Shown here: positions 19,173 to 28,983 of the stretch, in pieces
How the letters are laid out: each line of letters opens with the position of its first letter
Numbering within the stretch: position 1 is the stretch's first letter
Source: Enterococcus dongliensis
GTDB taxonomy: Bacteria; Bacillota; Bacilli; Lactobacillales; Enterococcaceae
Direction: 5' to 3'
DNA length: 64,000 nucleotides
Assembly (NCBI RefSeq): GCF_005405225.1
Contig: NZ_BJDQ01000005.1
Coordinates: 1 to 64,000 of the forward strand
Notes under the pieces: generated by a model
The model's input: only the letters and a program-made list of their open reading frames with translations
What the model was told of the DNA's origin: nothing
The model's database searches: none
Program-made: the position numbers and the translations under genes

Positions 19173-20426
19173 TTATTGTCCTCCATCTAAAAAGAAGATT
19201 GCTTGCAGACGGATTTTTTTTGCGACATGTTGAACATCTTCTGGTGTCACAGCTGCCAAGCGTCTCAACCATTCCTCGTCTGTCAGTTTACTTTTTGGCA
19301 ACCATTGTGCCAAATACGTTGTCTCGATTGTATTTTGCATACTGTCCAACCCCAACAAATAATGATTTTTCAACATCGCCTTTGTTTGTTGGAACGCCAA
19401 TTCTGTAAAATCACCGGCTTGTAATTCAATCAATTGTTCATTGATCAAATGCAGCACTTTTTCTCGGTTAGCACTGTTAATCCCTGTCTGGACTTGTAAA
19501 TATCCACGAAAAGTATCAAATGAACTTGAAGCATAATACGCCAAACTCGCTTTCTCTCGTACATTCATGAATAATTTTGAATGAGGGAATCCACCAAATA
19601 AACCGTTAAAAACTAGCAATGCAAAACGATCACTATCTTCATAATACACATCTGTCGCATAAGCTAGATTCAATTTCCCTTGGACCACAGCTTCTTGCAC
19701 TTGTTGCTCACGAATCACATTATCCTTGGTCTGATAGTAATAGATTGCTGGAAAATCTTCTTCTCGTTCTGCAAAAGGCAATTGCTGGAACAGCTCTGCA
19801 ACTTCTTTTTCCTCTACATCACCTATAACAAACAAATCCACTTGATCTTGAGTAATCATCGTGTGATAATACGCCGCTAATGATTCACTGGTTTCATTTG
19901 CTAAATCAGCTACTGTACCAAAGCTTGGTAATTTTTGGGCTTCATCCGTAAAGTACGTTTCCTTGATTTTCAAAGAAGCCAACGTTTGTTTATCTTCTTG
20001 TAACGTTTCGATATAGCTTTGCAAGTTTTCCTTTTCTAATTGGAACGTCTGTTCATCAAATTTTCCATTATGAATATTAGGATAAAACAGTACTTCTTGT
20101 AAAAAATCTACTGCTTCAGATAAAAGCTTTGGATCATCGACATACTTTCCGTTAACGACACCTAAACCAACATCCAGCCAATGCAGATTGCCTTTACGTC
20201 CGACATTCAATCCAAAACTAGCACCGTATAATTCTGCTAATCGGCCGCTTAATTTGGTTTGGTCAGGATAATACAAAGAGTTGGTCTCCAATAAATTCGC
20301 TAACAATGCTCGTTTCGTCATAATTTCTTTCGTTAAACGAGTAGTAAAACGTCCATAGACTTGAATCGTTTTATATTTTTTGGTTGTGATGACATGTAGG
20401 CGCACACCTTTTTTTAATTCGATCAT
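19173..20426 (-). CDS. ymfF: M16 family protein YmfF (non-catalytic partner)
   Basis: 417 residues with the pitrilysin fold (ELYGASFGLNVGRKGNLHWLD near 60-80; a second half from about 215) but no HxxEH motif: the corresponding region reads LLANLLETNSL. That absence is the family norm for YmfF and is not degeneration. Presumed to dimerise with YmfH. First gene of the ymfF-ymfH-ymfI-rodZ-pgsA run; divergent from mscL. Confidence 0.88.
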   Translation of the reverse strand: MIELKKGVRLHVITTKKYKTIQVYGRFTTRLTKEIMTKRALLANLLETNSLYYPDQTKLSGRLAELYGASFGLNVGRKGNLHWLDVGLGVVNGKYVDDPKLLSEAVDFLQEVLFYPNIHNGKFDEQTFQLEKENLQSYIETLQEDKQTLASLKIKETYFTDEAQKLPSFGTVADLANETSESLAAYYHTMITQDQVDLFVIGDVEEKEVAELFQQLPFAEREEDFPAIYYYQTKDNVIREQQVQEAVVQGKLNLAYATDVYYEDSDRFALLVFNGLFGGFPHSKLFMNVREKASLAYYASSSFDTFRGYLQVQTGINSANREKVLHLINEQLIELQAGDFTELAFQQTKAMLKNHYLLGLDSMQNTIETTYLAQWLPKSKLTDEEWLRRLAAVTPEDVQHVAKKIRLQAIFFLDGGQ

Positions 20427-20622
20427 TACAAAGCTCCTTATTAACTATATTTTTGATAAAAAAATCTGGTTGTTCCTTCTCATTTTTGTTTTTTCATTAA
20501 GGTCAATTATAGCACAGGCATAAGCGAAGAACCGAGTCTGGCATTGGCTGGCAATCACTTTTATTTCAAATTTTTTCTTCTTTCGTTATACTGAAAATGA
20601 AAAGAAAAAGAGGAGTGACAAA

Positions 20623-21054
20623 ATGTTTAAAGAATTTAAAGAATTTTTGATGCGCGGCAACGTCATCGACCTTGCCGTTGGTGTGGTAATCGGGACTGCT
20701 TTTACCGCGATCGTCACGAATGTCGTCAATGGATTGATCACACCGCTAGTCGGATTGATTGTTTCATTATTTACTAAAGGAAAAGATCTAAACGAAGCCA
20801 TGTCTGTCTTAGATTGGACACCTGTCAAAGGGGTGACTTTTGCTTTTGGCGATGTCGTTAGTGCTTTGATCACATTTGTTATTACTGGTTTTGTATTGTT
20901 CTTAATCGTTAAAGCCGCAAACAAAGCTCGTGACACTGCTGCTAAAAAAGAAGCTGTCGTTCCTGAAGTTCAAATTCCAACAGCCGAAGATTACTTAGCA
21001 GATATTCGTGATCTTTTAGTTGAACAAAAAAAAGCCTCAACTAAGGACAAATAA
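20623..21054 (+). CDS. mscL: Large-conductance mechanosensitive channel MscL
   Basis: Homopentameric membrane channel opened by tension in hypo-osmotic shock. 143 residues. Amphipathic N-terminus MFKEFKEFLMRGN, TM1 with the pore glycines (IDLAVGVVIGTAF, about 15-27), periplasmic loop, TM2 (ALITFVITGFVLFLIVKAANK, about 84-104) and a charged C-terminal helix. RBS GAGGAG precedes the ATG. Single gene, sharing a terminator with veg. Together with busA and mprF it is part of the window's osmotic/envelope functions but is not adjacent to them. Confidence 0.96.
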   Translation: MFKEFKEFLMRGNVIDLAVGVVIGTAFTAIVTNVVNGLITPLVGLIVSLFTKGKDLNEAMSVLDWTPVKGVTFAFGDVVSALITFVITGFVLFLIVKAANKARDTAAKKEAVVPEVQIPTAEDYLADIRDLLVEQKKASTKDK

Positions 21055-21083
21055 AAACCATGGAGCAATCGCTCCATGGTTTT
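21054..21083. terminator. Bidirectional terminator between mscL and veg
   Basis: 13-bp perfect arms 21054-21066 and 21071-21083 around an AATC loop, flanked by A and T tracts; it overlaps both stop codons. Confidence 0.9.
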
Positions 21084-21328
21084 TAAATTGCTTCTGTTAG
21101 AAATTCGATTTCTACTGTGCGAGTCAATACATCGGAATAGCTGTATGAAACACGTTCGAAAGAATTTTCCTCTGGGTCCAAATCTACTACAAACACGGAA
21201 GGGTATGTCTCAGTTAAGATCCCTTTGCGTTGCGTTTGACGCTTGCGCCCGGTTTGAGCTACGAGCATGATTGGCGCACCAATACGATCTTCCAAATTTT
21301 TCTTGATAGACGCTAAAGTTGTTGGCAT
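21083..21328 (-). CDS. veg: Veg family protein
   Basis: 81 residues, the usual size of Veg, a small beta-rich Firmicute protein implicated in biofilm matrix regulation in B. subtilis. Conserved features are LASIKKNLEDRIG and the beta-stranded middle RKGILTETYPSVFVVDLD. The start at 21328 has GAGGTG 7-8 bases upstream; a longer reading from 21403 has no ribosome site and an unlikely hydrophobic lead. In E. faecalis veg is, as I recall, next to ispE; here 13 kb of other genes lie between. Confidence 0.93.
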   Translation of the reverse strand: MPTTLASIKKNLEDRIGAPIMLVAQTGRKRQTQRKGILTETYPSVFVVDLDPEENSFERVSYSYSDVLTRTVEIEFLTEAI

Positions 21329-21439
21329 ACAGTTCACCTCAATATACATTATAGCACAAATCCAAAACTTTACAATGTTATCATAAGATAAAAAGATTTG
21401 CAACTTTCTATCTGTCCATCAGAAAATCATTGGTTTCCA

Positions 21440-21997
21440 TTATATTTTTATAGTAGTTAGTTTCTTTTTTAGTTTATTTTTCGCACGGTTCAGTGCATTA
21501 TGAATCGCTTTTTCAGATTCATCCAAGCGCTGTGCGATCATAGCTGGGTCTTCTCCTTTTAAATAATAGTACAATGAACAATTTTCCAAAGAAGAAAGTG
21601 TCACTTCTCCAGCTAATAACATTTCACTGATATAGATATTCTCTTCCATACACTCATGGTAATGAAATTGTTCGCTGAAGGCCTCTAATCCAACTTTTTC
21701 AATCGACACAGCTTGTTGTTGTGCGAAGCGTTTTTGGGCCTGCTGCCGCCGCAAAAGAGAACGGATGCGATTTTCAAAAATCATCTTGTAATAAAGGCCA
21801 AACGTCGTCCCACGTCCCAAGCGATAACTTTGCAAGGCATCATTTAACGCGATTCGTCCTTCTTGCAGCCAATCATCGTAATCGAAATCACGAATGAGGT
21901 ACCGTGACTGCATACTGTATACGATTGGCAAATACTGACTGAACATTTTTTCAAAAGCAGCACCATCGATTGTTTCCAAATGCGTTGTTTCTTCCAT
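21440..21997 (-). CDS. Sigma-70 family RNA polymerase sigma factor (SigH/ComX-like)
   Basis: 185 residues from the ATG at 21997 (GAGGAG 8 bases upstream). Region 2 is visible as FDYDDWLQEGRIALNDAL (about 37-54) and region 4 as AQRLDESEKAIHNALNRAKNKLKKK near the C-terminus. Regions 1.1 and 3 are reduced, so it is an alternative factor of the SigH/ComX size class. Placement after yacP is where B. subtilis has sigH. Its target genes are not evident from this window. Followed at 21370-21430 by nothing more than an AT-rich spacer. Confidence 0.85.
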   Translation of the reverse strand: MEETTHLETIDGAAFEKMFSQYLPIVYSMQSRYLIRDFDYDDWLQEGRIALNDALQSYRLGRGTTFGLYYKMIFENRIRSLLRRQQAQKRFAQQQAVSIEKVGLEAFSEQFHYHECMEENIYISEMLLAGEVTLSSLENCSLYYYLKGEDPAMIAQRLDESEKAIHNALNRAKNKLKKKLTTIKI

Positions 21998-22067
21998 TTT
22001 CTCCACTCCTCTCAACCACTTCAAGCATACACGTTGAGTAAAGAAGAGGGAGGGATTGTTCATCGAT

Positions 22068-22595
22068 TTATTTTTTTTGGCTCAATTCGTCCAATTTTTG
22101 TGACAATTTTTGTAATTGTTCATTATTCCATGGAGAATTACGACGAAAATTTTTAAAATGCGTATCTTCAGTATCACCTGTGATCAACGCCTCAGTTTGT
22201 TGCAACGTTTTATACAATTCTCGTGCAGATGTCCGAAGAGCCCCTTGTGAAAAAATCGTCCATTGTTCAGCCAAATCACTCGTTGCTACGGTCACTTGTG
22301 TCAACCGATCATTCAACTCGCCAGCGATCCGTTCGATGTAACTATCGGCGGTTTCGTCTTCTTTTGTAAAAACTACTGTCAGCTGATATTTTTTATAACT
22401 TTGTGTAATTCCTGGAACAAATTGCGCATCAAAAACAACGATTGTTTCCAATCCTTGATATTTCGCGAAGTTAGAAAGACGAAATAATAGTGCCTCTCGC
22501 GCTTCTTCTAATCGATCTTGATTTTTCAAGGCAGTCAATTCAGGCCAAGCCCCGATCATATTATATCCGTCAACGATCAGTAATTGTTTTTTCAT
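22068..22595 (-). CDS. yacP: NYN domain ribosome-associated endoribonuclease (Rae1/YacP)
   Basis: 175 residues with a PIN-like NYN domain: LLIVDGYNMIGAWPEL (5-20) supplies the first acidic residue, VVFDAQFV and DETADSYIERIAG the others. B. subtilis Rae1 enters the ribosomal A site and cleaves mRNA during translation. Start overlaps the rlmB stop (TAATG), so translation is coupled. Confidence 0.92.
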   Translation of the reverse strand: MKKQLLIVDGYNMIGAWPELTALKNQDRLEEAREALLFRLSNFAKYQGLETIVVFDAQFVPGITQSYKKYQLTVVFTKEDETADSYIERIAGELNDRLTQVTVATSDLAEQWTIFSQGALRTSARELYKTLQQTEALITGDTEDTHFKNFRRNSPWNNEQLQKLSQKLDELSQKK

Positions 22596-23428
22596 TACGA
22601 TTCACTTCGCTTTCGGAAGACTTCGTACATTAATAGCCCCGCAGCAACTCCTGCATTCAAACTTTGAACATGCCCAGTCATCGGAATCGTCAGCATCTCG
22701 TCGACTTCCTTTTTCAAACCAGCACTCATCCCTTTGCCTTCATTGCCGATAATCAAAGCAATCGGTCCAGCAACTTTCCATTGACGATAATCAGTCCCGT
22801 CCATATCAGTTCCAAAGATCCAATAACCAGCTTCTTTTAATTGCTTGATACTTTGTGACAGGTTCGTTACTCGTGCAATCGGCACGTATTCTACCGCACC
22901 TGTCGATGCTTTGGTCACAACTGGTGTAATCCCAACGGAACGATGTTTTGGAATGATCACTCCAGATACGCCGCTGGCATCAGCTGTTCGTAAAATCGAT
23001 CCAAAATTATGAGGATCTTCTAAACTATCTAAAATAAGTAGAAAAGGGGCTTCCTCTGAGGAAACCTTTGTTAATAAATCTTCTAACGTTAAATATTCAT
23101 ACGGGGTAATCCCTAAAACGACTCCTTGATGGACACCACCATCACTTAATGTATCTAATTTTTGTTTTGGTACCCATTTTACCGGGACTGCTTGTTCTTT
23201 AGCTAGTTTTTTTAATAGATCAATCTTGTCTCCGTGAGCATCTTCTTGTAAAAATAATTTATTCCCTCGACCAGCTTGTAATGCTTCTACGCTGGCATGA
23301 TGGCCAAAGGCAAAATTATTTTCTTCTGATTCTGCTACCTCGACTTGTTCTTTACGCTGTCTCTTAGAGCGGTCATTTTTTTGCTGAGTGCGTCGGTCAT
23401 TTCCTCGGTATTGTTTTTTATCCTTCAT
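22595..23428 (-). CDS. rlmB: 23S rRNA (guanosine-2'-O-)-methyltransferase RlmB
   Basis: SPOUT-class TrmH-type enzyme modifying G2251 of 23S rRNA. 277 residues: a basic N-terminal extension (1-35), a substrate-binding domain FAFGHHASVEALQAG (about 39-53), and the SPOUT knot with LDSLEDPHNFGSILRTADA, IIGNEGKGMS and SLNAGVAAGLLMYEVFR. I use the ATG at 23428, preceded by AGGTGA; a GTG three codons earlier is possible. Overlaps mrnC by 11 bases. Confidence 0.94.
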   Translation of the reverse strand: MKDKKQYRGNDRRTQQKNDRSKRQRKEQVEVAESEENNFAFGHHASVEALQAGRGNKLFLQEDAHGDKIDLLKKLAKEQAVPVKWVPKQKLDTLSDGGVHQGVVLGITPYEYLTLEDLLTKVSSEEAPFLLILDSLEDPHNFGSILRTADASGVSGVIIPKHRSVGITPVVTKASTGAVEYVPIARVTNLSQSIKQLKEAGYWIFGTDMDGTDYRQWKVAGPIALIIGNEGKGMSAGLKKEVDEMLTIPMTGHVQSLNAGVAAGLLMYEVFRKRSES

Positions 23429-23816
23429 TTGCTTCACCTGCTTTCTCTAAACACCATGTGATTAATTCTTCTAATCGTTCTTGCCGTTTCAATAAATGTA
23501 GATAACCCATCAATGCTTCAAAACCTGTGGACATACGATAAGTCATGATCGTAGTATTTTTGGCGGAAGTATAACTTTTGGCATTTCGTCCTCGGCGATA
23601 GATTCCCTGTTCTTCTTCTGACAACATATCTTCATCCAACATTTTTTGAATCAACATTGCTTGAGCTTTAGCCGAAACATAATGTGTCGCTAAATGGTGT
23701 AGTTTATTAGGCCGGGTCTGGCCATTTTGCACAAGATGGTCTCGGACATATGTTTCATAGATTGCATCGCCTACATACGCCAGTGCTAGTGCATTCAATT
23801 GTTTATAATCTGTCAT
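23418..23816 (-). CDS. mrnC: Mini-ribonuclease III
   Basis: RNase III catalytic domain without the dsRNA-binding domain; matures 23S rRNA ends. 132 residues. Conserved LALAYVGDAIYETYVRDHL with the catalytic acidic residues at about 8-26, and GRNAKS. The ATG at 23816 shares one base with the cysS stop (TAATG); a longer start at 23831 is unnecessary. Confidence 0.94.
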   Translation of the reverse strand: MTDYKQLNALALAYVGDAIYETYVRDHLVQNGQTRPNKLHHLATHYVSAKAQAMLIQKMLDEDMLSEEEQGIYRRGRNAKSYTSAKNTTIMTYRMSTGFEALMGYLHLLKRQERLEELITWCLEKAGEANEG

Positions 23817-25225
23817 TATGCTCGTCTCCAACGGACACCTTGTGGCGTGTCTTCTAAAATAATTCCTTGTTCTTTTAATTGATCGCGGATCTCATCACTG
23901 CGAGCAAAATTTTTATCTTTTCTTGCTTGATTCCGTTCTTCGATCAATTGATCAATTTCTGCATCTAATAATCCGGCTGCTTGAAATTCGATACCAAAAA
24001 CGGTCAACATTTGTAAAAATTCATCCAATGCCGCTGATAAAATAGCTGCTGATACTTGCTTTTGTTCACTGTAATGGTTCAACCATTTTGCTACTTCATA
24101 AACAACTGTAATCCCATTTGCTGCATTAAAATCATCATCCATCTCTTCGATGAAGCGACCTTTCAATTCCTGCAATTCAACTAACTTTTCTTGATCATCT
24201 GACAAAGAGACTTCTGCTGTCGTTTGTCGGAACGTTGCATTTTCAAAAGTCGTCCGTAATTTTTGCAAATTGGCTTGAGCATCTTTTATTGTTGCCTGAC
24301 TGTAACGAATCGGACGACGATACTGTGTCGTTGCCATAAAGAAACGCAACACTTGCGGATCGATTTCTTTAACTAAGTCATGAACAGTCACAAAATTGCC
24401 AAGTGATTTGCTCATTTTCACATCATCTTCACCGATTGTTACATACCCATTATGCATCCAATAATTGGCAAATCGTTTACCGGTCTTTGCTTCACTTTGA
24501 GCAATCTCATTTTCGTGATGGGGAAATTCTAAATCTTGTCCGCCACCATGAATGTCGATTGTATCACCTAAGTGTTTTGTCGCCATCACAGAACACTCGA
24601 TGTGCCAACCAGGACGACCTTCACCCCAAGGAGACGTCCAAGAGATCTCGTCGGGTTTTGCGCTTTTCCATAAAGCAAAGTCTAAAGGATCTTCTTTAAT
24701 CGCTTGTTCTGCACCAGTACGTTGACTAGCACCAACTTCTAATTCATCGATTGATTGATCACTTAATTCACCATAGTGGGCAAATTTACGCGTCCGATAA
24801 TAAACGTCTCCTTGCGCTTCATAAGCATAGCCTTTCTCAATCAATATCTCGATAAATGCAATGATATCTGGAATGTGATTGATTACTCGCGGATGCAAAG
24901 TCGCAGGTTTGACGTTCAATGCCGCAGTGTCTTCTTCAAAAGCTGCAATAAAACGATCAGCAACTTCAGGAGCGGTGATTGCTAATTCCTTTGCTGCTTT
25001 GATGATTTTATCGTCTACATCGGTAAAATTCGATACATAGTTCACTTCATAGCCGCGATATTCAAAATATCGTCGTATCACGTCAAAAGCGATTGTACTA
25101 CGAGCATTTCCGATATGGATATAGTTATAAACAGTCGGTCCGCAGATATACATTCGGACTTTATTTTCTTCGATGGGTTTAAAAAGTTCTTTTTCTCGTG
25201 TCAACGTATTGTGTATTTTAATCAT
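23816..25225 (-). CDS. cysS: Cysteinyl-tRNA synthetase
   Basis: Class I synthetase charging tRNA-Cys. 469 residues, full length. Zinc ligand region [19 protein letters not shown] (25-43, includes the HIGN signature), zinc ligands also in [14 protein letters not shown] and [13 protein letters not shown], and the [11 protein letters not shown] loop. Last 40 residues resemble the anticodon-binding domain end. Overlaps cysE by 8 bases and is downstream of the same cysteine T-box. Confidence 0.97.
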   Translation of the reverse strand: MIKIHNTLTREKELFKPIEENKVRMYICGPTVYNYIHIGNARSTIAFDVIRRYFEYRGYEVNYVSNFTDVDDKIIKAAKELAITAPEVADRFIAAFEEDTAALNVKPATLHPRVINHIPDIIAFIEILIEKGYAYEAQGDVYYRTRKFAHYGELSDQSIDELEVGASQRTGAEQAIKEDPLDFALWKSAKPDEISWTSPWGEGRPGWHIECSVMATKHLGDTIDIHGGGQDLEFPHHENEIAQSEAKTGKRFANYWMHNGYVTIGEDDVKMSKSLGNFVTVHDLVKEIDPQVLRFFMATTQYRRPIRYSQATIKDAQANLQKLRTTFENATFRQTTAEVSLSDDQEKLVELQELKGRFIEEMDDDFNAANGITVVYEVAKWLNHYSEQKQVSAAILSAALDEFLQMLTVFGIEFQAAGLLDAEIDQLIEERNQARKDKNFARSDEIRDQLKEQGIILEDTPQGVRWRRA

Positions 25226-25751
25226 GTGGAACCCTCTTTCCTTTTATTTTTACTACTTTTGCCGGTACCCCTACAGCAGTTGTATCCGCTGGTATACTTT
25301 TTAAAACGACAGCACCTGCACCAATTTTAGCATTTGCCCCAATTTCAACCGGACCTAAGATCTGGACATTGGCCGAAATAAACGCTCCTTGACGTACAGT
25401 TGGATGACGTTTTCCGGTATCTTTTCCTGTTCCGCCTAATGTCACTCCATGAAACAAAACTACATCTCGTTCGATTTCAGCTGTTTCACCGATTACTACA
25501 CCCATTCCATGGTCAATAAAAACCCCGGGGGCAATCTGTGCACCAGGATGGATTTCGATTCCTGTCCAAAAACGCCAAATTTGCGAATGGATTCGTGCTA
25601 ATAGAAAGCGTCGATGCCGATAAAGAAGATGTGAAAATCTATGAAAAAATAATGCATGGACTCCCGGATAAGTGAGAACCACTTCCAATCCCGACTTGAC
25701 TGCCGGATCATTTTTTTTTGCTGCTGTGATTGCTTCTTGCCACCACCCCAT
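25218..25751 (-). CDS. cysE: Serine O-acetyltransferase
   Basis: Acetylates serine with acetyl-CoA, first step of cysteine synthesis. 177 residues, the short Firmicute form. Hexapeptide repeats of the left-handed helix run from about 65 to 160 ([22 protein letters not shown] with the catalytic His). GAGGAG precedes the ATG. With cysS it forms a cysteine supply and charging operon; a Cys-specific T-box lies 217 bp upstream. Confidence 0.95.
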   Translation of the reverse strand: MGWWQEAITAAKKNDPAVKSGLEVVLTYPGVHALFFHRFSHLLYRHRRFLLARIHSQIWRFWTGIEIHPGAQIAPGVFIDHGMGVVIGETAEIERDVVLFHGVTLGGTGKDTGKRHPTVRQGAFISANVQILGPVEIGANAKIGAGAVVLKSIPADTTAVGVPAKVVKIKGKRVPHD

Positions 25752-25967
25752 TTACTTCAACTCCTCGTGTTCATTTGTTTTTTCTAAAAAATCCCATTTT
25801 ATGAATCTGCTGTCGTCCAACAAAATAAATTTACTGACATTTAAGGCAATTATTTTCTGTAATACGTTCTATATTGTTCGATTAGTTATGTTCTCACGTA
25901 AAAAATATTTCTTTACTGAGAGTCGTTGTTTTCACTCAACATTGCGTTGTTATGTATCTTAGTGAAT
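25752..25967 (-). other. Long spacer between T-box terminator and cysE
   Basis: The 216 bp between the T-box terminator and the cysE ATG contain only two tiny potential ORFs (nine and eight codons) and AT-rich sequence. I see no second hairpin and no strong -35/-10 pair; a T-box is usually closer to its gene. Confidence 0.4.
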
Positions 25968-26180
25968 AAAAAAAACGTCCTTTGAGTTTCCTCAAAAGAC
26001 GCTTTTACGTGGTTCCACTTTTGTTTGCAGTTATGCCTTGAAACAGGTAACGTCTGTGAACCGTCCTTAGCTACATATCGCTAAGACCACTCCGAGATGC
26101 ATTTCGCAAACATTGATTTGATCACTCTCACCAGCCGTGGTCTCTCTGAAAAATCGTTGTTTGCTACTTCTTCTCTTCAT
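25968..26180 (-). ncRNA. Cysteine T-box leader for cysE-cysS
   Basis: On minus, a structured leader of about 210 nt ends in the T-box sequence AAGTGGAACCACG (plus 26007-26020), followed by a terminator hairpin with arms 25976-25986 and 25991-26001 and eight Ts. The probable specifier codon is TGC (Cys) at plus 26099-26101, within GAAATGCATC, followed by a purine as expected. Low free tRNA charging should favour the antiterminator and allow transcription into cysE-cysS. Specifier assignment is by eye and supported by the downstream genes. Confidence 0.88.
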
Positions 26181-26185
26181 TATGT

Positions 26186-27643
26186 TTAGAGTACTTGATT
26201 TAAATGTGCTAAAGCTTTTTCTTTACCTAATAATTCAACCGTTTCTGGCAATTCAGGACCATGTACCATTCCGCTAACTGCTACTCGAATCGGCATCCAA
26301 AGATTTTTCCCTTTTACACCCGTCTCTTTTTGTACAGCTTTGATTGCTGCTAAAACGCTTGGTGCATCCACTGTTTCCAATGCTTCTAATTGTGCTTTGA
26401 ACGCATTCAATACGGTCGAAACATCCTCACCTGCTAAAACTTCTTTAGCAGCCTCATCTAGTTCAAGCTGATCTTGGAAAAACAAACTAGAAATTTCGGT
26501 AATCTCAGCAGTGTAACTCATTTGTGGTTGGTATAAGCTGACTACGCGTTTCACCCAAGCTTTGCGTTCTGGTGTCGGATTTTCTTCGACTTTACCAGCC
26601 TTGATTAAATAAGGCAAGCATAATTCAGTTAATTTATCCAAATCAAGTGCTTTGATGTAATGGTTGTTGACCCATTCTAATTTTTTCTGATCAAATGCAG
26701 CAGGAGATTTGCTTAATCGTTTTGTATCAAAAAGCTTGATCAATTCTTCTTGTGAGAAAATCTCGTCTTCTCCAACTGGTGACCAGCCCAAAAGCGTGAT
26801 AAAGTTGAACATTGCTTCTGGCAAATAGCCCAATTCACGATACTGTTCAATAAATTGTAAAATGCTTTCATCGCGTTTACTTAATTTTTTACCAGTCTCG
26901 GTATTGATGATTAATGTCATATGACCAAATGTTGGACGCGGCCAACCAAAAGCATCATAGATCATCAATTGTTTTGGCGTATTGGCAATATGATCGTCAC
27001 CACGCAAAACATGAGTGATTTTCATCAAATGATCATCTACCGCTACCGCAAAGTTATATGTTGGCATCCCATCACGTTTTTGGATGATAAAGTCGCCGCC
27101 GATGTTGTCAGATTCAAAACTAATCTCACCTTTGACCATATCTTCAAAAGCAAAGCTAGTGTTGCGAGGAACACGAAAACGGATTACTGCTTCTAAGCCT
27201 TCTGCTTCTTTTTCGGCTTGTTCTTCTGGTGTCAAATGTGCACATTTTCCTGAATAGTGAGGCATCTCGCCGCGGGCACGTTGCGCTTCGCGTTCTTCTT
27301 CCAACTCTTCAGATGTACAGTAGCATTTGTAAGCTAAATTGCTAGCTAGTAATTGATCGATCAATGGTTGATAAATCTCACGTCGTTCAGATTGACGATA
27401 TGGACCATATTCACCAGGATTTTCTGGCGATTCATCCCAATTGATTCCCAGCCAAGCTAAATTTTCTAATTGGCTTTTCTCGCCGCCTTCGATATTTCTT
27501 TTTAAATCCGTATCCTCGATTCGAATAATGAAATCTCCATCATTGTGGCGCGCAAATAAGTAATTGAACAAAGCAGTTCGTGCATTTCCGATGTGTAAGT
27601 GTCCGGTTGGACTGGGTGCGTAACGCACACGAATTTTCGACAT
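26186..27643 (-). CDS. gltX: Glutamyl-tRNA synthetase
   Basis: Class I synthetase, 485 residues. HIGH-type motif [16 protein letters not shown] (8-23), zinc-binding-like [15 protein letters not shown]...C region near 107-140, and KLSKRD ATP loop at about 253-258. Firmicutes lacking GlnRS use it to charge both tRNA-Glu and tRNA-Gln. Immediately upstream of the cysES T-box leader and downstream of yacL, the conserved radA-yacL-gltX-cysE-cysS order. Confidence 0.97.
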   Translation of the reverse strand: MSKIRVRYAPSPTGHLHIGNARTALFNYLFARHNDGDFIIRIEDTDLKRNIEGGEKSQLENLAWLGINWDESPENPGEYGPYRQSERREIYQPLIDQLLASNLAYKCYCTSEELEEEREAQRARGEMPHYSGKCAHLTPEEQAEKEAEGLEAVIRFRVPRNTSFAFEDMVKGEISFESDNIGGDFIIQKRDGMPTYNFAVAVDDHLMKITHVLRGDDHIANTPKQLMIYDAFGWPRPTFGHMTLIINTETGKKLSKRDESILQFIEQYRELGYLPEAMFNFITLLGWSPVGEDEIFSQEELIKLFDTKRLSKSPAAFDQKKLEWVNNHYIKALDLDKLTELCLPYLIKAGKVEENPTPERKAWVKRVVSLYQPQMSYTAEITEISSLFFQDQLELDEAAKEVLAGEDVSTVLNAFKAQLEALETVDAPSVLAAIKAVQKETGVKGKNLWMPIRVAVSGMVHGPELPETVELLGKEKALAHLNQVL

Positions 27644-27740
27644 ATTTTAGTTCCTCTTTCCTGCTTATTTAGCAAATCAAAATCATTTACTACTCAACAC
27701 AAATTGTACAATCAATCGACTGTTTAGTAAAGCTGCACTG

Positions 27741-28895
27741 CTATTTTGCCGCTTTTTCATTGGTGTAATCTAATTTTTTTTCTGGCGATTCATCCTTGAT
27801 GTTACGGCTTGAATGCGCTGGTTTAGCAAAAATCATCCGTCCGGCAGCCGTTTGTAAGGCACTTGTTACCACAACTTCGATTCGTTCATTCATGTAATGC
27901 TGGCCATCTTCTACGACGACCATCGTACCATCATCTAGATAAGCAACCCCTTGTTGCCGTTCAGTCCCGGCTTTTACAACTAAAACATTCATATTTTCAC
28001 CAGGGATCACGACTGGCTTCACTGCATTTGCTAACGCATTGATATTTAAAACAGCGACATTTTGGAATTCAGAAACTTTGTTTAAGTTGTAATCGTTCGT
28101 TACGATTACACCATCCAATAATTTAGCTAATTTGATTAACTTGCTATCTACTTCGCTGATGTCTTCAAAATCACCATCGTACATTTCAACAGCGATTCCT
28201 TCTTCTTTTTGCAATGCGTTCAAAATGTCTAATCCGCGACGGCCTCGGACACGTTTCAAGCTGTCACCTGAATCGGCGATGTATTGCAATTCATACAACA
28301 CAAAATTAGGAATCATCAATACCCCTTCTAAAAATCCGGTCTTTGCAATATCATAGATCCGACCATCAATAATGACACTCGTATCTAAGATTTTGTATTT
28401 ATGAAAGTGATCATCGGCTTTGCGTTCAAGCACTTCCCCTTCATTTGTCTCGGCTTTTTTGTTTCGACTGCTGAAAAATTTCTTCAATTCATCAATCCGA
28501 GTCGTTCCCATTCGAAAACCTAGATACCCTAACAATAACATGATTAAAATCGGTAATGCGTTATTGATGAATGGAATCGGAATCTGATACAAAGGGGTCG
28601 TCCCAATCAATCCTAAAGTCAATCCTAAGATTGCACCGACCACTCCAAATAAGATATAAGTTAAGCTGAATTCATTTAATCGTTTTTCAATTCTTTTCAC
28701 TCCAACCGAGATTGGTTCTACGATCGCCAAAGAAATAAAATAAAAAATAATTGCACCAATTAGGCCATCTGTAAGTGAATTATTCAGCCATATGTTGTCT
28801 GCATAGCCAATCGCTGTCCATGCTGCTGGTAAGAATGTGATTCCCAAACTAACTCCAACAAGTAAAACCATTACTGTCAACACACGTTTTTGCAT
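27741..28895 (-). CDS. yacL: PIN/TRAM domain membrane protein YacL
   Basis: 384 residues: four hydrophobic helices in the first 125 residues, a PIN-like nuclease domain (about 165-290, KILDTSVIIDGRIYDIAKTGF gives the first acidic pocket residues) and a C-terminal TRAM domain (about 300-360). Function is not well established; PIN-TRAM proteins are suspected RNases. The ATG at 28895 is fixed by AGGAGGGATGGC just upstream; the reading frame is open 28 codons further but without a ribosome site. Confidence 0.88.
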   Translation of the reverse strand: MQKRVLTVMVLLVGVSLGITFLPAAWTAIGYADNIWLNNSLTDGLIGAIIFYFISLAIVEPISVGVKRIEKRLNEFSLTYILFGVVGAILGLTLGLIGTTPLYQIPIPFINNALPILIMLLLGYLGFRMGTTRIDELKKFFSSRNKKAETNEGEVLERKADDHFHKYKILDTSVIIDGRIYDIAKTGFLEGVLMIPNFVLYELQYIADSGDSLKRVRGRRGLDILNALQKEEGIAVEMYDGDFEDISEVDSKLIKLAKLLDGVIVTNDYNLNKVSEFQNVAVLNINALANAVKPVVIPGENMNVLVVKAGTERQQGVAYLDDGTMVVVEDGQHYMNERIEVVVTSALQTAAGRMIFAKPAHSSRNIKDESPEKKLDYTNEKAAK

Positions 28896-28983
28896 GCCAT
28901 CCCTCCTAAATTCTATTGATATTTTCATAATAAATTGTTTTGAATCGATGTGCCAGAAATCCATTCTGGCACTACTCAATTTA

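Noticed and set aside
19173..20426. YmfF as a broken peptidase
   Set aside because: YmfF homologues normally lack HxxEH while YmfH has it.
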